Of a stretch of DNA of 5,084 bases, positions 1 to 4,414 are shown piece by piece. Position numbers and translations under genes: made by a program. The DNA lies in the NCBI GenBank assembly GCA_024681275.1, contig JAILBD010000143.1, positions 1 through 5,084 of the forward strand. The letters are read 5' to 3'. Each line of letters begins with the position of its first letter. The stretch's first letter is position 1. The DNA comes from Erysipelotrichaceae bacterium. Lineage in GTDB: Bacteria; Bacillota_I; Bacilli_A; Erysipelotrichales; Erysipelotrichaceae. The notes beneath the pieces were generated by a model, which saw only the letters and a program-made list of their open reading frames with translations, was not told where the DNA came from and made no database searches.

Positions 1-1
1 G

Positions 2-19
2 TAATATAGTATAATATGT
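2..19 (+). promoter_or_regulatory. AT-rich promoter/operator-like element upstream of padR
   Basis: The element reads TAATAT-AG-TATAATATGT. It contains a perfect TATAAT at 10-15 and a TAATAT at 2-7. The TATAAT would place the transcript start at about position 22, inside the ribosome binding site, so either the upstream TAATAT is the working -10 or the element is an operator rather than the promoter core. The -35 region lies outside the window. The same string, minus the central AG, recurs at 1737-1752. PadR proteins commonly repress their own promoter, so an autoregulatory site here is plausible but inferred. Confidence 0.35.
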
Positions 20-26
20 AAGGAGG
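20..26 (+). promoter_or_regulatory. Strong ribosome binding site of the padR gene
   Basis: AAGGAGG is a near-perfect Shine-Dalgarno sequence, ending 5 nt before the ATG at 32. It fixes the start of the PadR gene. Confidence 0.85.
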
Positions 27-31
27 CATTT

Positions 32-364
32 ATGGATATACAGCTTAAGAGAGGATCTCTGGATGTGTGTGTCCTGGCGACGCTGCTGAAGGAGGATTCC
101 TACGGTTATAAGATCATCCAGTCTCTGGATGGCGTGATCGAGATCTCGGAATCGACTCTGTATCCGATCCTGAAGAGGCTGGAGACCGCGGAATGCGTGA
201 CGTCGTATTCAGTGGAATACAATGGGAGACTGAGAAGGTTCTATTCGATCACCGGCAAGGGAGAAGAAAAGATCAGGGAATATCTGCAGGACTTCAAACA
301 GCTGTTGAAGGTCTATGAACATATCGCAAGGGAGGTCAGGGAAAGTGTTGGAAAAGTATCTTGA
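32..364 (+). CDS. PadR-family transcriptional regulator
   Basis: A 110-residue winged helix-turn-helix DNA-binding protein, typical in length for the short PadR subfamily. The N-terminal helices (residues 5-30) carry the family signature K-R-G-S-L-D followed by the Y-G-Y-K motif at 24-27. The recognition helix has the hallmark S-T-L-Y-P-I-L-K-R-L-E at 41-51. The wing follows with the G-R-L-R-R-F-Y-S-I-T-G-K-G block at 65-77. A charged C-terminal helix (about 78-104) would form the dimer interface. PadR proteins are usually repressors of their own operon that release DNA on binding a small molecule or partner. The gene overlaps the downstream HAAS gene by 20 nt, a classic PadR-HAAS arrangement indicating co-expression and likely functional pairing. 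Start chosen on the AAGGAGG site. The family call is secure; the inducer and targets are unknown. Confidence 0.95.
   Translation: MDIQLKRGSLDVCVLATLLKEDSYGYKIIQSLDGVIEISESTLYPILKRLETAECVTSYSVEYNGRLRRFYSITGKGEEKIREYLQDFKQLLKVYEHIAREVRESVGKVS
328..336 (+). promoter_or_regulatory. Ribosome binding site deciding the GTG start of the HAAS gene
   Basis: AAGGGAGGT lies inside the 3' end of padR, 8 nt before the GTG at 345 and 11 nt before the adjacent TTG at 348. No comparable site precedes the in-frame ATG at 315, so this site supports a non-ATG start for the downstream gene. Confidence 0.7.
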
Positions 365-1250
365 GGATCTGAGAGTTGAATTGGACAGAAGAGAAGTGGA
401 TGACAGGGAGGGGATCCTTCAGTATTTTGAAGAGATCATCAACGATCGCATCGATAACGGGGAATCGGAAGAAGAGATCATTGCTTCCCTGGGCCCGGCA
501 CAGGAGCTCATGGATGGCATCTATGAGAAAAAGGAGAGGATAGAAAGCGGACCTTTGGAAAGCGATAAGGAAACGATCGTTTTACATCATATCAGGGATA
601 TCGATATCAGCGTGCAGACTTATGACGTGAAGATCATGTCCTGTGAAGGAGACTGCGGAAGACTTGAATACGATAGGAACGGGGATGAGGGACTGGACGT
701 GGAGATCAAGGGGTCTAAGCTTTCGATCGAGCAGAATGTTTCCCTGGGCATCATCGATACGTTCTTTGCCAAGATCTTCCACAATGGATCGGGGTCTTTC
801 GATGGCCATCTTGATATCTGGCTTCCAAAGGAAGAGATCGATGATCTTGAGATCAGCACCGTGAGCGGCGATCTGGAGATCAGTGATCTGTGCGCGGATG
901 AGGTGGAGATCAGCACTGTGAGCGGCGATCTGGCTCTGAGCAGGATGAAGGCCGAAGAGGTGGATCTGAATGTCGTGTCAGGCGATGTGAGTATGGACCA
1001 TCTGGAGATCGAAGATGGATTGGAGATCGATTCCGTTTCCGGCGACGTGGACGCAAGGAAAATCAGCTGTCCGAAGATCAGTGTGACGACGGTCTCCGGC
1101 GATGCGGATCTGCTGATCGATGGCGTGAGGAGCGATTATACGATCGAAGTTTCCGCGATCAATGACCGCAGGACCCATGCCGGTTCCGGAAAGGGAAGGC
1201 TTTCATTCAGCACAGTCTCCGGTGACATCGACTACGTGTTCACGGAATGA
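345..1250 (+). CDS. HAAS (DUF1700) domain protein with C-terminal DUF4097-type beta-solenoid
   Basis: A protein of about 301 residues. Residues 1-60 form a helical HAAS/DUF1700 domain: an L-E-K-Y-L-E-D-L start, an acidic R-E-x-I-L-Q-Y-F-E-E-I helix at 22-31, and a helix ending in S-L-G-P-A-Q-E-L at 48-55. Residues from about 77 to the end resemble DUF4097 (adhesin-like beta-strand repeats), with V-S-G-D repeats at residues 173, 192, 211, 231, 250 and 291, mostly 19 residues apart. The linker at 61-85 is charged, and no transmembrane segment or signal peptide is evident, whereas many relatives have membrane helices between these parts. The role is probably to sense a signal and act with the overlapping PadR repressor; this is inferred from the family pairing. 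An in-frame ATG at 315 would add ten residues, but the ribosome site and family N-termini favour the GTG at 345 (or TTG at 348). Confidence 0.85.
   Translation: MLEKYLEDLRVELDRREVDDREGILQYFEEIINDRIDNGESEEEIIASLGPAQELMDGIYEKKERIESGPLESDKETIVLHHIRDIDISVQTYDVKIMSCEGDCGRLEYDRNGDEGLDVEIKGSKLSIEQNVSLGIIDTFFAKIFHNGSGSFDGHLDIWLPKEEIDDLEISTVSGDLEISDLCADEVEISTVSGDLALSRMKAEEVDLNVVSGDVSMDHLEIEDGLEIDSVSGDVDARKISCPKISVTTVSGDADLLIDGVRSDYTIEVSAINDRRTHAGSGKGRLSFSTVSGDIDYVFTE
861..1226 (+). repeat. Six V-S-G-D beta-solenoid coding repeats
   Basis: Codons for Val-Ser-Gly-Asp begin at 861, 918, 975, 1035, 1092 and 1215. Spacings are 57, 57, 60, 57 and 123 nt, that is 19, 19, 20, 19 and 41 residues. The last gap equals about two turns, with a degenerate turn between. 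The first two units share nearly the same DNA (ATCAGCAC, T or C, GTGAGCGGCGATCTG), suggesting recent duplication, whereas later units differ at many third positions. Hydrophobic residues alternate around each motif, as expected for stacked short beta strands. Confidence 0.85.
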
Positions 1251-1261
1251 TCATTTCATTG

Positions 1262-1290
1262 AAAAAAGACAGGATCCGAAAGGATCCTGT
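1262..1290. terminator. Intrinsic terminator between convergent genes
   Basis: A 9-bp perfect stem, ACAGGATCC (1269-1277) and GGATCCTGT (1282-1290), closes a 4-nt loop that is GAAA on the plus strand. Read on the minus strand, the stem is followed by a C and six T residues (1267-1262), an excellent intrinsic terminator for the PPC-domain gene, whose stop codon (1293-1291) directly abuts the stem. On the plus strand the tail is only TTTAAATG, so termination of the padR operon here is probable but weaker. The stem starts 18 nt after the stop of the HAAS gene. Confidence 0.85.
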
Positions 1291-1710
1291 TTAAATGTCA
1301 AAGATGTTGAGACCGGTCTCTTCATCATGGAACCTTGAGACCGGGATGTCTGTCAGGGTGATGAACATCTCGCAGGTACCGGAGACTCTGGCGTATTTCA
1401 GGTGTCCGCCGACGACATTGCCTTCCTGCGAGGCAGCGGAAAGATGGAAGTGGAGATAGGGCTCACCGTTCATCCTGTTGATCGGACCGGAGAGGGATAC
1501 GACCTCATAGGGTCCGCTGTAGATGTGGTCGTAGAACTTCTTTTCTTCGATGCTGTAGACACAGACACAGAAGTCGTCGATGGCGGCGATGGCGTTGACA
1601 TAGCCAAAGACGATGTCTTCTTTGGCTGCGATCTTCTTCACTTCTTCGATGATCTCTTCACCGCGGTCGATCCTGGCGATGATGGTGTTGTCTTTTCTGA
1701 TGTATTTCAT
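1291..1710 (-). CDS. PPC/DUF296 domain protein
   Basis: A 139-residue single-domain protein matching the PPC (plant and prokaryote conserved, DUF296) family in full length. An N-terminal strand carries an I-A-R-I-D-R-G-E-E-I core (residues 11-20). The S-L-S-G-P-I segment at 72-77 and the G-E-P-Y-L-H-F-H-L block at 82-90 are family hallmarks, followed by G-x-x-x-G-G-H-L at 97-104 (V-V between the glycines). H87, H89 and H103 occupy positions that cluster on the surface of PPC trimers and bind metal in some homologues. The usual Gly-rich G-x-G turn reads N-A-I-A-A-I at 39-44, a departure. Bacterial members have been named DNA-binding proteins by analogy with plant AT-hook proteins, but this one has no AT-hook, so the biochemical role is unknown. 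It is monocistronic, with its own promoter, ribosome site and terminator. Family assignment is strong, function weak. Confidence 0.9.
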   Translation of the reverse strand: MKYIRKDNTIIARIDRGEEIIEEVKKIAAKEDIVFGYVNAIAAIDDFCVCVYSIEEKKFYDHIYSGPYEVVSLSGPINRMNGEPYLHFHLSAASQEGNVVGGHLKYARVSGTCEMFITLTDIPVSRFHDEETGLNIFDI

Positions 1711-1718
1711 ATGCTTTT

Positions 1719-1725
1719 CACCTCT
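1719..1725 (-). promoter_or_regulatory. Ribosome binding site of the PPC-domain gene
   Basis: On the minus strand the sequence reads AGAGGTG, ending 8 nt before the ATG (1710-1708). It is a good Shine-Dalgarno match with optimal spacing and fixes the start. Confidence 0.75.
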
Positions 1726-1738
1726 TCTGTTTATTCTA

Positions 1739-1750
1739 ATATTATAATAT
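1739..1750. promoter_or_regulatory. 12-bp AT palindrome with TATAAT on both strands
   Basis: ATATTATAATAT is a perfect palindrome giving TATAAT on the plus strand (1743-1748) and on the minus strand (1746-1741). The minus-strand copy suits the PPC gene: it predicts a transcript start near 1734, leaving room for the ribosome site at 1725-1719. Its -35 region (1769-1764, GCAAGC) is poor. The plus-strand copy would give a leader of about 59 nt for the operon at 1814, but no recognisable -35 lies 16-18 nt upstream. The palindrome may also act as an operator. The plus-strand context TAATATTATAATATGT copies the element upstream of padR. Confidence 0.5.
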
Positions 1751-1770
1751 GTGTTTCGGGATGGCTTGCC

Positions 1771-1776
1771 TAAAAT
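1771..1776 (+). promoter_or_regulatory. Alternative -10 box for the 1814 operon
   Basis: TAAAAT differs from TATAAT by one base and would start the transcript at about 1783, giving a leader of about 31 nt. No good -35 is visible at the right distance (TATGTG at 1748-1753), so this is a weak candidate competing with the TATAAT at 1743-1748. Confidence 0.2.
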
Positions 1777-1802
1777 GCCGTCTTTTTGATGGGAAAGTTC
1801 AC

Positions 1803-1808
1803 AGGAGA
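1803..1808 (+). promoter_or_regulatory. Ribosome binding site of the BMP-domain gene
   Basis: AGGAGA ends 5 nt before the ATG at 1814 and supports that start over the next in-frame ATG (1850). Confidence 0.7.
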
Positions 1809-1813
1809 AATCT

Positions 1814-3730
1814 ATGAATGATGATTACAGAAAAGCGCTGAAAAGAGGAATGAGGACCTATAACCGCTCCCTTGCCAGAGGTGAGGATCCTTATCTTCCG
1901 GCTCTGGATGAGATCGTGAATACGAATGGGCTGAGCACGACTTATCTGGGGATCGTGGAGGTCCCGGGCGATCTGTTTGCCGGTACAAAGACCAGGGGCA
2001 GACAGAATTCTTTTGCCAGGGACTATATGCCGATCATGAAGGAGGACACGGAGTTCGCCTACAAGTGGTCGAATCTCTACATGGCACAGGTCAACGAGGG
2101 GATACGCGATCCGGTCAAATGCTATGAGTATCTGGGCAGATTCTATGTGGAAGAGGGGAACAAGCGGGTCTCCGTTCTGAAGTATCTCGATGTGCCGGCC
2201 GTGGTCTGCGATGTCACGCGTATCATGCCCATGGTGGAAGATCCGCTTTATGAGGAATTTCTGGAATTCTACAAGGTCGCACCGACTTATGTCTTTGACT
2301 TCACTGTTCCGGGTTCTTATCGGAAGTTTGCTTCCTATCTGAACAGGGATCTCAAGGAAAGATGGATGCGGGACGATCTCAACAGGATACTGGCAGGTTA
2401 TTATCGCTTTGCGTCCGTCTTCAAGGAAAGGACCGGCGATACGTTCAAGGGCCATATCGGCGATGCCTATTTGGTCTATCTGTCTTTCTATTCACCGGAG
2501 TCTCTGATCGACTATCCCAAGAGCGTGCTGAAGTCCCGTGTCCGGGACATCATGCCGGAGTTTTTGGCCGTCATCGAGAAGGGCAAACAGAAGCTGCTGG
2601 AGGATCCTTCCCAGGATGTCAGGGAGAAACACGCCTATGAGACGGTCCTGGATCTTCTGAGTGGCCGGATCTATACGACTGAAAAACCTCTGCAGGCAGC
2701 TTTCTTCTATCGCGGCGATCCTGAAAAGAGCACCTGGCTCTATGGCCATGAGGAAGGAAGAAAGGTCGTACAGGATCTCTACGGCGGGATCCTGAAGACG
2801 CGTGCCTATGCGGATTACGGCGACGATGAAGCGTTTTCCCTGAAACTGGACGAGGCCGTCAAAGACGGGGCCGATGTCGTTTTCACATGTTCGGCTGAAG
2901 ACATCAAGGAGACCCTGCGGGCATCCCTGCGTCATCCGGATGTCCTGTTCTACAATTGCTCCCTGAATGAACCGCACAGGGAGGTGGCGACTTACTACAT
3001 CAAGATGTATGCGGTCAAGTCGATCCTCGGCGCCTTGGCGGCGATCTATGCCAAGGATCACAAGATCGGCTATGTGGCGCATTATCCGGTCTATGGGACC
3101 ATCGCCAACATCAACGCTTTTGCGATCGGCGCGGCAATGATGGATCCGGAAGTGAAGATTTATCTGGAGTGGGACACGAGCGAAAACAGCGACTGGCGCA
3201 AGTCTTTCTACGAGAAAGGCATCTCTGTCATTTCGGCGCATGATGATTCAGGACCCGACAGGAAAGATGAGGAGCGCGGTCTCTATTGCTACAATGAAAA
3301 CTCGGAAAGGATACAGCTGGCGGAGCCGGTCTGCAACTGGGGCCGCTATTATGAGCTGATCCTGGAGAACATCCTGAACGGAAAGAATTACAGGGATGAT
3401 GAGTATGCCCTGAATTACTGGTACGGAATGTCTGCCGGTGTCGTGGACATCAAACTGTCTGATGATCTTCCTTACTATACGGTGAAGCTGATCGATACGC
3501 TGAAAGACGGCGTCATCAACAACATGATCGATCCATTCGAGAAGAAGATCGTTTCGCAGGAGAAAGAGATACAGGACATGTATATGACAAGGCTTGCCAA
3601 TGAGGAGATCATCAATATGGACTGGCTCAATGACAATATCGTCGGTTCGCTTCCAAAGCAGTCGGAACTATCTGATGGAGCGAAGAAGCTCGTGGCGGTC
3701 TCGGGCGTGGAAAAGGTCAGGAAGTCATGA
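1814..3730 (+). CDS. Cytoplasmic BMP-family protein with N-terminal ParB-like segment
   Basis: A 638-residue protein, far longer than a usual BMP lipoprotein (about 350) and lacking a signal peptide or lipobox: the N-terminus is charged (residues 1-23 rich in K, R and D). Residues about 42-140 resemble a ParB/sulfiredoxin-like fold, with a G-I-V-E-V-P strand at 46-51 and the signature Y-V-E-E-G-N-K-R-V-S-V-L at 111-122. A helical region spans about 145-285. Residues about 291-590 match the BMP/PnrA periplasmic-binding-like fold: an opening strand at 293-299, D-G-A-D-V-V-F at 351-357, K-I-G-Y-V-A at 417-422, and the closing G-V-V-D-I-K-L segment at 542-548. BMP domains of known function bind nucleosides or act as regulators; a ligand here is inferred only. 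I recall clostridial proteins of this architecture annotated merely as BMP substrate-binding proteins. The gene overlaps the next by ATGA, and no transporter genes are nearby. Confidence 0.8.
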   Translation: MNDDYRKALKRGMRTYNRSLARGEDPYLPALDEIVNTNGLSTTYLGIVEVPGDLFAGTKTRGRQNSFARDYMPIMKEDTEFAYKWSNLYMAQVNEGIRDPVKCYEYLGRFYVEEGNKRVSVLKYLDVPAVVCDVTRIMPMVEDPLYEEFLEFYKVAPTYVFDFTVPGSYRKFASYLNRDLKERWMRDDLNRILAGYYRFASVFKERTGDTFKGHIGDAYLVYLSFYSPESLIDYPKSVLKSRVRDIMPEFLAVIEKGKQKLLEDPSQDVREKHAYETVLDLLSGRIYTTEKPLQAAFFYRGDPEKSTWLYGHEEGRKVVQDLYGGILKTRAYADYGDDEAFSLKLDEAVKDGADVVFTCSAEDIKETLRASLRHPDVLFYNCSLNEPHREVATYYIKMYAVKSILGALAAIYAKDHKIGYVAHYPVYGTIANINAFAIGAAMMDPEVKIYLEWDTSENSDWRKSFYEKGISVISAHDDSGPDRKDEERGLYCYNENSERIQLAEPVCNWGRYYELILENILNGKNYRDDEYALNYWYGMSAGVVDIKLSDDLPYYTVKLIDTLKDGVINNMIDPFEKKIVSQEKEIQDMYMTRLANEEIINMDWLNDNIVGSLPKQSELSDGAKKLVAVSGVEKVRKS

Positions 3731-4374
3731 AGATACTGGCAGTTTCGGACACCAGGGACAGCGGGCTCTATGACTTTTTTTCAAAGGACAAGGTGGATGG
3801 GGTAAAACTCATCCTGTCCTGCGGAGATCTTTCGAAGAATTATCTGGAGTTTCTGGTGACCATGGTCAACAAGCCGCTGGCTTATGTCAGAGGCAATCAC
3901 GATGAAGGTTTCCGCAAGGATCCTCCGGAGGGTTGTGACTGTCTGGAAGATACGGTCCTCGTGATCAACGGGATCCGGATTGCCGGTCTGGGTGGTTCGA
4001 TGAGATACAAGGATTCCGAGGAGATGTATACCGAGAAACAGATGGAGAAGCGGGTCCGCAGACTGAAGAAGAAGATCGAAAAGGCGGGAGGTCTCGATAT
4101 CCTGGTCACGCATGCGCCTCTGAAGGGATTTGGGGATGCGGACGATCTGACGCATCAGGGTTTTGCCTGCGTCAGACAGATCCTGGACCTCTATCACCCT
4201 TTGTATCTCATTCACGGTCACATGCACCGGGAGTACGGGAATTTTGAGAGGCAGCGCGAATATGGAGAGACGAGGATCATCAATGCCTGCGGCAGGGTGA
4301 TCATCGATTTTCCGTATGAGAGGATCGTTCCGGAAGAGAAAAAGAGGAAGAACATTTTTTCAAAGTGGTTTTAA
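3727..4374 (+). CDS. Calcineurin-like metallophosphoesterase
   Basis: A 215-residue protein of the small cytoplasmic MPE family, which hydrolyses phosphoester or phosphodiester bonds with a dimetal centre. The core motifs are in order: strand 1 with S-D-T-R (D8), C-G-D-L (D34), R-G-N-H-D (N57, H58, D59), V-T-H-A-P (H129) and H-G-H-M-H (H163, H165, H167). The first motif is normally D-x-H; here it is D-T-R, so one metal-coordinating histidine is replaced by Arg10. A lysine-rich helix lies at about 103-120 and a basic tail at 203-213. The start codon shares ATGA with the stop of the BMP gene, so the two are translationally coupled; an AGGAAG-like site is close and probably weak. Substrate unknown; context suggests a pathway shared with the BMP protein. 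Homologues I recall from clostridia share the missing histidine, so it is probably a subfamily trait and not decay. Confidence 0.9.
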   Translation: MKILAVSDTRDSGLYDFFSKDKVDGVKLILSCGDLSKNYLEFLVTMVNKPLAYVRGNHDEGFRKDPPEGCDCLEDTVLVINGIRIAGLGGSMRYKDSEEMYTEKQMEKRVRRLKKKIEKAGGLDILVTHAPLKGFGDADDLTHQGFACVRQILDLYHPLYLIHGHMHREYGNFERQREYGETRIINACGRVIIDFPYERIVPEEKKRKNIFSKWF

Positions 4375-4384
4375 GGATCGTGAG

Positions 4385-4414
4385 ATGAGAAGCACAAGGA
4401 TGGAGAAGACATGA
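4385..4414 (+). other. Nine-codon mini-ORF ahead of the SDR gene
   Basis: This frame encodes M-R-S-T-R-M-E-K-T and ends in TGA overlapping the ATG of the next gene in an ATGA junction. It is preceded by AAGGA at 4373-4377, 7 nt upstream, formed partly by the previous stop codon. It may be chance, or it may carry ribosomes across the 36-nt gap to the next start. No amino-acid bias suggests attenuation. Confidence 0.15.
4396..4405 (+). promoter_or_regulatory. Ribosome binding site of the SDR gene
   Basis: AAGGATGGAG offers two Shine-Dalgarno cores, AAGGA with 10 nt and GGAG with 5 nt to the ATG at 4411. Both are acceptable and support this start. Confidence 0.6.

Noticed and set aside
315..344. 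ATG at 315 as the start of the HAAS protein
   Set aside because: It lacks a ribosome site and adds ten residues absent from the usual family N-terminus; the AAGGGAGGT at 328-336 points to GTG 345.
582..916. Several overlapping short ORFs on both strands inside the HAAS gene
   Set aside because: All lie within a recognised coding region, lack ribosome sites, and show low-complexity Ser- or Arg-rich translations.
1269..1290. Hairpin as a riboswitch or operator
   Set aside because: A single 9-bp stem with a T-tract on the minus strand, at the ends of two convergent genes, is fully explained as a terminator.
1402..1773. Plus-strand ORF opposite the PPC gene
   Set aside because: Composition (D, V, F rich) is the reverse shadow of the PPC gene; it also runs through the divergent promoter region.
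1799..2455. Long minus-strand ORF (218 codons) opposite the BMP gene
   Set aside because: It is a shadow of the plus-strand gene: no ribosome site, no recognisable domain, and the plus-strand frame has clear family motifs.
2492..3241. Minus-strand ORF of 249 codons opposite the BMP domain
   Set aside because: Antisense to a well-conserved domain, rich in R, D and I as expected from complementing GAT/ATC-rich codons, and with no motif of its own.
3781..4227. Minus-strand ORF opposite the phosphoesterase gene
   Set aside because: Shadow of a gene whose five catalytic motifs are in the plus-strand frame.
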